A stretch of DNA of 64,000 nt from Flavobacterium sp. H122. GTDB taxonomy: Bacteria > Bacteroidota > Bacteroidia > Flavobacteriales > Flavobacteriaceae. Positions 8,400 through 16,672 of this stretch are shown one piece after another (the first letter of the stretch is position 1; each line of letters begins with the position of its first letter). Under the pieces are notes generated by a model. That model searched no databases, was not told where the DNA came from, and saw nothing but the letters and a program-made list of their open reading frames with translations. Location of the stretch: positions 175,543 through 239,542 of the forward strand of contig NZ_SJZD01000005.1 in NCBI RefSeq assembly GCF_004959765.1, given 5' to 3'. The position numbers and the translations under genes are program-made.

Positions 8400-11300
8400 T
8401 TTGCTTTTTTAACTTTTGCACTTTGTACAATACAATACCTGAAAATACTAAAAACCCAATTAATATCCTAATATAGATTTGTACATTCTGTTTTTCACCA
8501 CTGGCATATGAATGCAATCCGCTTAAATGGAAGTTCACTCCAAAATAAGTCATTAATACAGATGCAAATGCCAATACACTGAAGAAGTTATAAATAAATT
8601 TACCTCTTAATGCAGGTACCAATCGCATATGTATTACAAAAGCATACACCATAATACTGATTAAAGCCCAGGTTTCTTTAGGATCCCAGCCCCAGTAACG
8701 CCCCCAGCTTTCGTTTGCCCACTGCCCTCCTAGGAAGTTACCAATTGTAAGCATTACTAAACCAACAGTCAGCGCCATTTCATTGATATAAGTAATTTCT
8801 TTAATGTTTAAGTCCATTACTTTTTTATTCTCTTTATTGGTAAACAGCATTAGCAGCATTGCCACTAATCCTAAAATCGCACCTAAAGCAAGTGGGCCAT
8901 AACTACCCACAATTATTGCTACGTGAATCATTAACCAATAGGAGTTTAAAACGGGTACTAAATTTCCAATTTGCGGGTCTAACCAACTCAGGTGTGCAGA
9001 CCACAAAATCATTGCTGCCACAAAAGCCGTCGAGGCTAGTGTTAAACTTGACTTTCTACCAAATACCAATCCAAAGAACATTATTGACCAACCAACATAA
9101 ATCATGGATTCATACGCATTACTCCAAGGTGCATGCCCTGATATATACCAACGGGCAATTAATCCTATAGTATGAAGACCGAACAACAATCCAATAATAA
9201 CATGAAAAGTATTCACAGAAAATCTTACCCATTTTTTCTTATTGAAAATATTTATAATCACAAATATGAACATAAGAATACCTGCCAACATATACCATGA
9301 ATATAGTTTTTTGAAAACATCATATTTATTATATAATATTTCAGTATCAATTTTATTATCCGATGGCCTTACAGATGCACCGTATTTTTTTTGATATTTT
9401 TCAATTCCCGTTACTAAACTGGTAGATAATTTATAATCCTTAGAAGCCGAAGCTTTATCCAATGAATTTAAGTAAAACGGCAGTACATTTTTAATTGTAT
9501 CCAACGATGTCCCTGTAGGATGGCTGATTTCCAGGAAACTTATCCATTTATTATTTTTATCTCCGGGAACAGGAAAAATCTTTAGTATTTGTCCTGAAAT
9601 TGCCGAGTACAAAAGATTTACTTTTTTGTCAGCATCAATAAAGTCCTTTTCAAACTGATTTGGAACAGTAGCTCTGTATGCTTTATCCAATTGCTGACTT
9701 AGCTTATAATTACCTCTTTTATCAAAAAAGTCAATTAATTTAGCATACTTAACTTTCTTCTCTATTCCTAATAATTTATGAATACTGTCATTATTCTTTT
9801 CCAAATAAACAATTGGAATTTCATACCAAACTTGCGGAAATTGTGTAATTGACAGGAATACCTGATCAGAATTCATGTCTTTATACATATCCTTCTTACT
9901 TACTTTTCGAAGTAATTCTGATGCAAATGTATTGATAGGCTTCATACGTCCGCCTTCATCCTGAATAACCAGACGGCCAAATTTAGCTGCTTCCTCCGCA
10001 GGAACTTTGTAACGTTTCAGGATAGAATCCACTTGCTGTTCTGTTGGGACTTTATGGTCATGCTTTTGAGCAAACCCTGAAAAACTCAAAAATAAAGCTG
10101 TCATTACTGCAATACCTGCTTTTTTAGCTCTCACTTTTTCAAGTTTTTTCTTTAAGCTATTGAAACGCGAATCACCAAAGAATAAAATCGCAATTAATCC
10201 TATATAAAGTAAAGTATAACCGATATAAGTTATCCAGGTTCCCCAAAAATCATGATTTACGGATAATTTGGTTCCTTTTTCATCAGGATCAAATCCAGAC
10301 TGGAAGAAACGGTAACCCTGATGGTCTAAAATATGATTCATATAAATTCGTGCATCAAAAGGTTTTTCATCCTGAATGGTCACCTGGCTTTCAAATGAAG
10401 AATAGCTTTTTTCTGTTCCAGGATATTTAGTGGCGATAAATTTATTCAAACGTATTTTAAATGGCAATTCATACACTTTGCTGCCATAGAAAACAGTATA
10501 CTCTAAACTTCCTAGTTTGAACGCCTGTGGCTCCCCTGGGCTTCCTTTTTGCCCCAAAAGTGTGATAGTATTTTCTTTACCTTCATTTGAAATTTTCAAG
10601 ACAAGAGCATCGTTACTTTCTTTGTCTTTATAATTTCCATTCGACTTATATTCTTTGACACCTTTTACGGCAGCTTCAGGAAAAACAAATTGTGATCCGC
10701 CCACGTTATACAATGAACGGTACATCAAAGCAGCCTTTTGGTCTTTTACTACCTGCCCCTTTAACTGGTCGGCCATACGCATGAAATTACCATCAAAAGG
10801 TGTCTCAATTGTAGAACCTTTATCGCTTATAGTAATATTTACAGCTCCGGCAGTATATTTATTTAAGGCAAAAAGAATATTATGAATACTGGCAACTTCA
10901 CCCTCTTTCAGATAATGTTCATGACGCTGCCCTCCTCCTGCTTCTACCATTTTAAGGAATAACACTCCTTTTTCATCGGGTTTTACAGTTTCTTTTGCTC
11001 CCATGATAAAATCAACCAATTCTACTTTAAATGGTATCTTCCCAAACTTATCTTCGTCCGTAAAACTATTATCAACAGCTCCTGACAATAAAAGTGGTTT
11101 TTCAAAAGTGCGTCTTTTAAACTCACCTTCATGCATACTGTCAACCAACAACGTTAAATACGTTCTGTCAGAAAAAAACTGATTTTCAGTTGCCCCTTCA
11201 CGAATAGGCATAATCCCTTCATAACTGATATAACGCGTTATAAATGCCCCCGCTAAAATAAAAATGAAAGATAAGTGCAGTAATAAAGTTGCCCATTTTT

Positions 11301-11523
11301 CTTTTTTGTACAGTTGGTATCTTACAATGTTTCCAACAAAATTTATAACAAAAAACACCATAATAACCTCGAACCACCAGGCATTGTAAATTATAAGCCT
11401 TGCTGTATCGGTATTATATGCATCTTCGATAAAAGTTCCCGCTGCCATTGCTGCTGCAAAAACCAAGAACAAAACAGCCATTAAACGGGTTGAAAATAGG
11501 AAAGAGAATATTTTTTTATCCAT
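8392..11523 (-). CDS. ccsBA: Cytochrome c biogenesis protein CcsBA (ResB-ResC fusion)
   Basis: About 1,040 residues carry both halves of the System II cytochrome c synthetase. The N-terminal ResB-like part has several membrane segments ('MAVLFLVFAAAMAAGTF', 'VIMVFFVINFVGNIVRY', 'FIFILAGAFITRYISYEG') and a large periplasmic domain; the C-terminal part is CcsA/ResC, with the haem-handling signature 'WGRYWGWDPKETWALI' and His-bearing membrane segments. The fused architecture is typical of Bacteroidota. The ATG at 11523 (MDKKIFSFLF) is preferred over the upstream MCDFKLN start because it begins right at the first membrane segment. The enzyme attaches haem covalently to CxxCH cytochromes outside the membrane. 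Confidence 0.92.
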   Translation of the reverse strand: MDKKIFSFLFSTRLMAVLFLVFAAAMAAGTFIEDAYNTDTARLIIYNAWWFEVIMVFFVINFVGNIVRYQLYKKEKWATLLLHLSFIFILAGAFITRYISYEGIMPIREGATENQFFSDRTYLTLLVDSMHEGEFKRRTFEKPLLLSGAVDNSFTDEDKFGKIPFKVELVDFIMGAKETVKPDEKGVLFLKMVEAGGGQRHEHYLKEGEVASIHNILFALNKYTAGAVNITISDKGSTIETPFDGNFMRMADQLKGQVVKDQKAALMYRSLYNVGGSQFVFPEAAVKGVKEYKSNGNYKDKESNDALVLKISNEGKENTITLLGQKGSPGEPQAFKLGSLEYTVFYGSKVYELPFKIRLNKFIATKYPGTEKSYSSFESQVTIQDEKPFDARIYMNHILDHQGYRFFQSGFDPDEKGTKLSVNHDFWGTWITYIGYTLLYIGLIAILFFGDSRFNSLKKKLEKVRAKKAGIAVMTALFLSFSGFAQKHDHKVPTEQQVDSILKRYKVPAEEAAKFGRLVIQDEGGRMKPINTFASELLRKVSKKDMYKDMNSDQVFLSITQFPQVWYEIPIVYLEKNNDSIHKLLGIEKKVKYAKLIDFFDKRGNYKLSQQLDKAYRATVPNQFEKDFIDADKKVNLLYSAISGQILKIFPVPGDKNNKWISFLEISHPTGTSLDTIKNVLPFYLNSLDKASASKDYKLSTSLVTGIEKYQKKYGASVRPSDNKIDTEILYNKYDVFKKLYSWYMLAGILMFIFVIINIFNKKKWVRFSVNTFHVIIGLLFGLHTIGLIARWYISGHAPWSNAYESMIYVGWSIMFFGLVFGRKSSLTLASTAFVAAMILWSAHLSWLDPQIGNLVPVLNSYWLMIHVAIIVGSYGPLALGAILGLVAMLLMLFTNKENKKVMDLNIKEITYINEMALTVGLVMLTIGNFLGGQWANESWGRYWGWDPKETWALISIMVYAFVIHMRLVPALRGKFIYNFFSVLAFASVLMTYFGVNFHLSGLHSYASGEKQNVQIYIRILIGFLVFSGIVLYKVQKLKKQNV

Positions 11524-11622
11524 GATTTGGAGATTCAATTTAAAGTCGCACAAAAATACTCAATTAGTTTCTTTAGATTATCAAAACCAATAATATTTTA
11601 AGAGTTTTTTATCAAAATAAAA

Positions 11623-11651
11623 AAGGCGGAATCCAAAACAGATTCCGCCTT
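11623..11651 (-). terminator. Rho-independent terminator
   Basis: AAGGCGGAATC pairs with GATTCCGCCTT across a 7-base loop; the minus-strand side continues into a T run. It ends the upstream minus-strand gene. Confidence 0.9.
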
Positions 11652-11671
11652 CAAAGTCAATATTAAGAAAC

Positions 11672-12115
11672 TTACGCTTTCTCAAATAATTTTTTCACAT
11701 CTTCGACAGTCATCATCTCAGAAATACCAGTCATTCCTGTTACTTTGTTTGTCGTCATGAACTGAACAGTTGTTTTTGCAGTTGTTTTTGAATAATGCAG
11801 CCACACATAATCATTAGGCAATTCTAATTTAATATCATACATAGGTGACGCATTAAATCCATCTGCAATGATTTTGAAAAAGTTTTCATAATCATTGTCT
11901 ACATTTTTGAATGAAAAGGTACGGATACCAGATTCTTCTGCATCTTCAATATTTTTATAGAAAAAGGTGTAGTTTGTACCTTCTTTTTGCACATAAATAT
12001 TACTTTGCCCTACTCTTCCCAATCTTTCTAATGGAGTTGTAGGAAGAACTTTAATTTGGCTAAATCCTGCCACTGAGCAGAATAACATTACAGCTAAGCT
12101 TAATAATTTTCTCAT
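11672..12115 (-). CDS. Secreted hypothetical protein
   Basis: A signal peptide (MRKLLSLAVMLFCSVAGFSQ) leads a 147-residue protein without a lipobox. The mature part has 'LERLGRVGQSNIYVQKEGTNYTFFYKNIED' and ends with 'TGMTGISEMMTVEDVKKLFEKA'; the alternation of short strands and a C-terminal helix suggests a small mixed alpha/beta domain. I do not recognise it beyond being a Bacteroidota-type periplasmic protein. It is a single-gene unit, flanked by a terminator on one side and a divergent gap on the other. Confidence 0.65.
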   Translation of the reverse strand: MRKLLSLAVMLFCSVAGFSQIKVLPTTPLERLGRVGQSNIYVQKEGTNYTFFYKNIEDAEESGIRTFSFKNVDNDYENFFKIIADGFNASPMYDIKLELPNDYVWLHYSKTTAKTTVQFMTTNKVTGMTGISEMMTVEDVKKLFEKA

Positions 12116-12276
12116 AAGTATATGATTTAAGGTTAAATTATGGACGCTAATATAAAATCTTTCTTCATTAATTCACCAATCTTTTAAAAAAAATATCAAC
12201 ATTTTTTGTTAAAAGCTTTAAAAATCAGCGCAGTACAAGATTTCAGGCTATTTACATTTTTTCGTATTTTAGCAAA

Positions 12277-13029
12277 ATGATTTCAATAGTTATTTTGGGC
12301 TCTGGAAATGTGGCTTCCCATTTGATTTCTGCTTTTCAGAAAAGCAATGAAATAGTAATAAAGCAGGTTTTTGCCAGAAATACATCGGTTACAATTCCTG
12401 ATTTCCCAAAAGAAAAAGTTATCCATTCGATAGACCAGCTTACAGATGCTGATGTTTATATAATTTCAGTTACTGATGCTGCTATAAATGAACTGGCAAA
12501 CCAAATTCCTTTTGAAAATAAATTTGTAGTCCATACTTCCGGGAGTATGCCTATGAACATACTCTCTGATAAAAACAGAAAAGGTGTTTTTTATCCTTTG
12601 CAGACGTTTACAAAAAACAAAGAAGTTGATTTTAAAGAAATCCCTATTTGTTTAGAGGCTGAAAATGACAAAGACTTTTTGTTATTGAATACTTTGGCTG
12701 GAAAAATCAGTTCAAAATGTTATCAAATAGATTCAGAACAACGTAAAGCAATTCATGTTGCGGCAGTTTTTGTCTGCAATTTTGTAAATCATTTATACCA
12801 ATTAGGAAATGAAATATGCAAAGAGAACAATATTCCCTTTGAAATTCTGCATCCGCTGATTGAAGAAACCGCCAATAAAATAAAAACACTGTCTCCTCAG
12901 GAAGCACAAACCGGACCAGCAAGAAGAAATGATACTGTAACGATAAATTCGCATCTTAATTTTTTAAATGATGCCAATAAAAAAGAAATCTATAAAATAT
13001 TAACCAAATCAATTATTGACAATGTCTAA
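12277..13029 (+). CDS. DUF2520 / F420-dependent oxidoreductase-like Rossmann protein
   Basis: The protein opens with a Rossmann nucleotide-binding turn ('VILGSGNVASHLISAF') and continues with a ProC-like N-domain ('VIHSIDQLTDADVYIISVTDAAINELANQIP', 'VVHTSGSMPMNIL'), then a helical DUF2520 C-domain ('RKAIHVAAVFVCNFVNHLYQLGNEICKENNIPFEILHPLIEETANKI'). Members are predicted NAD(P)-dependent oxidoreductases of unknown substrate. It is the first gene of a tight block; the KdsC-like gene starts 8 bases before its stop. Confidence 0.8.
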   Translation: MISIVILGSGNVASHLISAFQKSNEIVIKQVFARNTSVTIPDFPKEKVIHSIDQLTDADVYIISVTDAAINELANQIPFENKFVVHTSGSMPMNILSDKNRKGVFYPLQTFTKNKEVDFKEIPICLEAENDKDFLLLNTLAGKISSKCYQIDSEQRKAIHVAAVFVCNFVNHLYQLGNEICKENNIPFEILHPLIEETANKIKTLSPQEAQTGPARRNDTVTINSHLNFLNDANKKEIYKILTKSIIDNV

Positions 13030-13549
13030 GAGTTATAAAGAAATCATGAACGGCATCACTACTTTTGTTTTTGATGTAGATGGTGTTCTTACTGATGGTA
13101 CCGTTCATGTTACCCCTACAGGTGAAATGCTTCGTGAAATGAATATCCGTGATGGGTTTGCTATGAAAGCGGCTATAGAAAGTGGCTATAATGTTTGTAT
13201 TATTTCAGGCGGAAGCAATGAAGGTGTCCGTATACGATTACGCAATTTAGGCATCACAGACATTTATTTGGGTTCGCCTGATAAAGTGGAAACATTTAAA
13301 GAATATACAGACATATATAATATCAAACCGGAACAAGTATTATACATGGGTGACGATATTCCTGATTATCATGTAATGCAGTTAGTGGGTTTACCTACCT
13401 GCCCGCAGGATGCAAGTCCTGAAATTAAAGGAATTTCAAAATACATCTCTCATGTACATGGCGGCAAAGGAGCGGTACGTGATGTAATAGAACAGGTTAT
13501 GAAAGTTCAGGAAAAATGGAACACTTATTTTAACGGGAAGTTTTTTTAA
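13022..13549 (+). CDS. KdsC-like HAD phosphatase (3-deoxy-D-manno-octulosonate-8-phosphate phosphatase family)
   Basis: The HAD type C0 signature is complete: motif I 'FDVDGVLTDGTV' (nucleophile Asp), motif II 'CIISGGSNEG', a Lys in 'SPDKVETF' and motif III 'YMGDDIPDYHVMQLV' ending in the 'GLPTCPQDASPEIKGI ... HGGKGAVRDVIEQV' C-terminal segment that shapes the tetramer active site in KdsC. The enzyme should hydrolyse KDO-8-phosphate to KDO for LPS, although some homologues act on other sugar phosphates. I choose ATG 13022 over the TTG at 13016. It overlaps the DUF2520 gene, implying coupling. Confidence 0.85.
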   Translation: MSKSYKEIMNGITTFVFDVDGVLTDGTVHVTPTGEMLREMNIRDGFAMKAAIESGYNVCIISGGSNEGVRIRLRNLGITDIYLGSPDKVETFKEYTDIYNIKPEQVLYMGDDIPDYHVMQLVGLPTCPQDASPEIKGISKYISHVHGGKGAVRDVIEQVMKVQEKWNTYFNGKFF

Positions 13550-13580
13550 TGAATTCTTCAACAAACAGTAATAACAGAAA

Positions 13581-14504
13581 ATGAAATACCTAAATCTTAT
13601 CCGTTATAAAAACCTGCTAATGATTGCTGTAATGCAACTGACTGTGCTTTACGGTTTTTTAGAAATGCAGGAAATACCTTTAGCATTGGCAAAATGGCAA
13701 TACTACCTATTAATTATTGCAACGATATTCATTACTGCAGGCGGTTATATCATTAATGATATTTTTGACCAGGAAACCGATGCCATAAACAAACCTGAAA
13801 AAAGAGTCATCGGTACAAAAATTTCAGAAAATGCAGCCTACAATCTTTATGTTGGATTCACACTAACCGGTGTGGGGATAGGCTTTTACTTATCCAATGT
13901 AATCATGAGACCGGCGTTTGTAACAGTTTTTATACTCTGCGCTGCATTACTATATTTATACGCAACAAATTTAAAACAGATAGTATTGCTTAAAAACATA
14001 ATTGTATCGTCACTATTGGCATTCAGCATCATTATTGTTGGATTATACATGATTTTTCCAGCTACAGATTATACAAACCGTGACCAAATGCGCACCGTAT
14101 TTTCTGTATTGATTGATTTTTCTATCATGGCATTTATGATTAATTTTTTGCGGGAAATTGTAAAAGACGTAGAAGATGTGAAAGGTGACTACAATCAAGG
14201 CATTCAAACGCTGCCAATTATTTTAGGAATCAACAGAACATTGAAACTTGTATTTGGTTTAAGCTTTATTCCTATTGTTTTGATATTATTTTACATCTAC
14301 ATAAATTTATTCGAATTAACTTACGCCACTTTATACATTTTAGGATTTGTAATTGGTCCGTTACTGTATTTTGCTATAAAAATATGGACAGCCGACAGTC
14401 AAAAAGATTACAAACACTTAAGTAATGTACTAAAATTGGTAGTCTTTTTTGGAATACTGGCTATTGGCGTTATTGGAATAAACATGCACTATTATGCTTC
14501 GTAA
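13581..14504 (+). CDS. UbiA-family prenyltransferase (geranylgeranylglycerol-phosphate geranylgeranyltransferase-like)
   Basis: About eight hydrophobic segments span 307 residues. The first Asp-rich UbiA motif is 'INDIFDQETDAINKPEKRVIG' (N-x-x-x-D-x-x-x-D), and the second is 'REIVKDVEDVKGDYNQGIQTLPIILG'. The enzyme would join a polyprenyl diphosphate to an acceptor in the membrane. Bacteroidota homologues are usually annotated as digeranylgeranylglycerylphosphate-type enzymes, but the true acceptor in this group is not established. It sits between the KdsC-like gene and maf and overlaps the start of maf by 11 bases. Confidence 0.8.
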   Translation: MKYLNLIRYKNLLMIAVMQLTVLYGFLEMQEIPLALAKWQYYLLIIATIFITAGGYIINDIFDQETDAINKPEKRVIGTKISENAAYNLYVGFTLTGVGIGFYLSNVIMRPAFVTVFILCAALLYLYATNLKQIVLLKNIIVSSLLAFSIIIVGLYMIFPATDYTNRDQMRTVFSVLIDFSIMAFMINFLREIVKDVEDVKGDYNQGIQTLPIILGINRTLKLVFGLSFIPIVLILFYIYINLFELTYATLYILGFVIGPLLYFAIKIWTADSQKDYKHLSNVLKLVVFFGILAIGVIGINMHYYAS

Positions 14505-15075
14505 CAAATTTAAAGAACACAAAATTATATTAGCTTCAGGTTCGCCAAGACGCCAACAATTTTTCAGGGATTTTGATGTTGATTTTGAAATCAGAATCAA
14601 AGAAATAGAAGAAGTTTACCCTGAATCGCTGCAGTTTTTGGAAATTACAGATTATCTGGCGAAGCTGAAAGCTTCGGCATTTGACGGCGAATTGAAAGAG
14701 AACGAAATTCTTGTTACCAGCGACACTTTGGTATGGCATCAAAATAAAGCATTGGGTAAACCTATTGATTACAGCGATGCTTTCAATATGCTTAAAAGTT
14801 TATCGGATGCAACCCACGAAGTAATTACTTCGGTTTGTTTTAAAACTTCAAAAAAAGAAGAAATTATCAACGAAATTACAAAAGTTACTTTTAGTGATTT
14901 ATCCGATGAAGCTATTCACTATTATTTAGAAAACCACAAGCCTTTTGACAAAGCCGGAAGCTACGGAATCCAAGACTGGATAGGACTTACCGGTATTTCC
15001 AAAATTGATGGTTCCTACACAAACGTAGTTGGTTTACCTACCGAAAAAGTTTATCGTTATCTATTAAAATTTTAA
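14494..15075 (+). CDS. maf: Maf family nucleotide pyrophosphatase
   Basis: The N-terminal Maf signature 'IILASGSPRRQQF' is intact, followed by 'EVYPESLQFLEITDYLAKLKASAF', 'VTSDTLVWHQNKALGKPID' with the Asp used as general base, and 'DKAGSYGIQDW' near the C-terminus. Length (193) fits. Maf proteins hydrolyse nucleoside triphosphates, mostly dTTP/UTP and modified nucleotides, and keep them out of nucleic acids. The start codon lies inside the end of the UbiA gene, which points to coupled translation in one operon from DUF2520 to maf. Confidence 0.92.
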   Translation: MLRNKFKEHKIILASGSPRRQQFFRDFDVDFEIRIKEIEEVYPESLQFLEITDYLAKLKASAFDGELKENEILVTSDTLVWHQNKALGKPIDYSDAFNMLKSLSDATHEVITSVCFKTSKKEEIINEITKVTFSDLSDEAIHYYLENHKPFDKAGSYGIQDWIGLTGISKIDGSYTNVVGLPTEKVYRYLLKF

Positions 15076-15177
15076 GTTTTTAACTCCATTATAATTCTTT
15101 TGGCACAGTAATTGGATACTAATTGAAAAATGATTTCGTTATAGTATTAACCCAATATCTTTTAAAAATATAGAATT

Positions 15178-15789
15178 ATGAAAAAGTTACAATTTATTAT
15201 CGGAACCTTTTTAGTCCTGTTTACACTGCAGTCAAATGCGCAGGTTTCAGTAAGTCTAAATATTGGCGGACGCCCGGATTGGTGCGATCATTATCATGAA
15301 GATAGAGTACAGTATGTATATTTACCTGAATTAGAATGTTACTACGATAATTTTGCACAAGTTTACATTTACTATGGTCCAAGAGGTTGGGTTCGTTCTT
15401 CATACTTACCTGATTACTGCCACGGATATGATATTCACAGAGCACCGAGAGTTGTAATTGATTACAGAGGGGCTTCTCCTTGGGTAAATTTTGGTTACCA
15501 CAGTAAACATTACTGGAGAAACAATTACAGAAATTACCACAGAGAATATTACGGTCCTAATTACAACCGCAGAGGAAATCATGTAGCTGTTGTTGACAGA
15601 CGTGATTATAGAAATTACAGAGACAATGACAACTATTACAGAAGAGGTAATGATAATGATCATAGAGAATACAGAAGAGGAAACGATGATGATCGCAGAG
15701 AGTATAGAAGAGACAATGACGACAATCAAGGACGTGGAAACGGAAGAGGAAACGGACATGGAAATGGTCACGGTCACGGAAGAAGATAA
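15178..15789 (+). CDS. Secreted protein with Arg/Asp/Asn-rich repeat tail
   Basis: A signal peptide (MKKLQFIIGTFLVLFTLQSNAQ) leads into a Tyr/His-rich first half ('DWCDHYHEDRVQYVYLPELECYYDNFAQVYIYYGPRGW'). The C-terminal third is low complexity: about three tandem 11-residue units of the form Y-R-R-G-N-D-x-D-x-R-E at 15637-15735, then a Gly/Asn/His/Arg tail. The tail is strongly charged of both signs and probably disordered. The start is a good ATG with an AT-rich upstream region. Function is not known; a metal- or surface-binding role is conceivable from the His/Asp density. Confidence 0.7.
   Translation: MKKLQFIIGTFLVLFTLQSNAQVSVSLNIGGRPDWCDHYHEDRVQYVYLPELECYYDNFAQVYIYYGPRGWVRSSYLPDYCHGYDIHRAPRVVIDYRGASPWVNFGYHSKHYWRNNYRNYHREYYGPNYNRRGNHVAVVDRRDYRNYRDNDNYYRRGNDNDHREYRRGNDDDRREYRRDNDDNQGRGNGRGNGHGNGHGHGRR
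15637..15735 (+). repeat. Tandem 33-bp repeats coding for an 11-residue motif
   Basis: Three units (from 15637, 15670 and 15703) each encode Y-R-R-(G/D)-N-D-x-(D/N), and the first two end in R-E. The third is more diverged. Confidence 0.7.
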
Positions 15790-15815
15790 TTTTTCATCTA
15801 CTTAAATATGAAATT

Positions 15816-15843
15816 CAGAGAGCTAAGGCTCTCTGTTTTTTTT
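15816..15843 (+). terminator. Rho-independent terminator
   Basis: CAGAGAGC pairs with GCTCTCTG around a 4-base loop, followed by eight T. It ends the secreted repeat protein gene. Confidence 0.9.
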
Positions 15844-15901
15844 ATATCATCTTTAAGAAATAACCAAACACAGGGCGATGTCTATTTTCAATCATTTGCT
15901 T

Positions 15902-15909
15902 TATCTTTG
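15902..15909 (+). promoter_or_regulatory. Bacteroidota -7 box upstream of truA
   Basis: TATCTTTG fits TAnnTTTG. The TTG start codon of truA follows after 16 bases, so the transcript leader would be very short. No clear -33 TTG. Confidence 0.4.
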
Positions 15910-15925
15910 CAAATAAAAATACCTC

Positions 15926-16672
15926 TTGAGATACTTCATTGAATTCGCATACAAAGGGACAAATTATCATGGTTGGCAATACCAGCCTAACGCCATATCT
16001 GTTCAGGAAACCCTGAACAAAGTTTTTTCTACCCTACTCCAAGAAGAAATTGAAATTGTTGGTGCGGGAAGGACTGATAGCGGAGTTCATGCTTCGCAGA
16101 TGTTTGGCCATTTTGATACAGAAAAACAAATCGATCGGGCTAAATTAAAACAAAGAGCCAATTCATTTTTACCTAAGGATATAGCCATATTCAGAATTCT
16201 TCCTGTACATGATGAAGCCCATGCCAGATTCGATGCCACTTCAAGAACCTACCATTATTATATTACAAGTCTAAAAGATGTTTTTACCACTGAAACTGTT
16301 TGGTACAATCATCAGCCATTAGACATTGAATCAATGAATGAGGCTTGTAAAGTTTTGTTTGATCATATTGATTTTGAATGTTTTTCAAAAACACATACTG
16401 ATGTTCATACTTTTAACTGTAAAATAACAGAAGCCTACTGGCGTAAAGAAAATAATCAACTTATCTTTACCATCACTGCTGATCGTTTTTTGCGAAATAT
16501 GGTTCGTGCCATAGTAGGAACCATGGTGGACATTGGAACTCATAAAATCACTAAACAGGATTTGGTTACTATTATAGAAAGCAAAGACCGGCGCAAAGCT
16601 GGATTTTCAGTACCAGCTCAAGGATTATTTTTAAGTAAAATTACCTATCCATACATAGATGAAAGCATTTGA
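15926..16672 (+). CDS. truA: tRNA pseudouridine(38-40) synthase TruA
   Basis: The active-site signature 'GAGRTDSGVHASQMFGHF' is present with the catalytic Asp at residue 51, and the second half contains 'FKCF-like' 'HIDFECFSKTHTDVH' and 'FTITADRFLRNMVRAIVGTMVDIG', the family ending. It isomerises uridines 38-40 in the anticodon arm of tRNAs in the cytosol. The start must be TTG (LRYFIEF), because no ATG or GTG in frame lies between the -7 box and the conserved N-terminus. The ABC exporter gene begins 14 bases before its stop. Confidence 0.93.
   Translation: MRYFIEFAYKGTNYHGWQYQPNAISVQETLNKVFSTLLQEEIEIVGAGRTDSGVHASQMFGHFDTEKQIDRAKLKQRANSFLPKDIAIFRILPVHDEAHARFDATSRTYHYYITSLKDVFTTETVWYNHQPLDIESMNEACKVLFDHIDFECFSKTHTDVHTFNCKITEAYWRKENNQLIFTITADRFLRNMVRAIVGTMVDIGTHKITKQDLVTIIESKDRRKAGFSVPAQGLFLSKITYPYIDESI

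Noticed and set aside
8859-9170. Plus-strand frame of 103 residues inside ccsBA
   Set aside because: Shadow of a long membrane-protein gene; no start context and no recognisable content.
15637-15735. CRISPR-like regular repeats
   Set aside because: The units are back-to-back coding repeats in one frame without spacers, not a CRISPR array.
15406-15777. Minus-strand frame of 123 residues antisense to the secreted repeat protein
   Set aside because: It is a Ser/Val/Ile-only product of reading the RGND-rich repeats backwards; it has no start signal and its composition is not protein-like.
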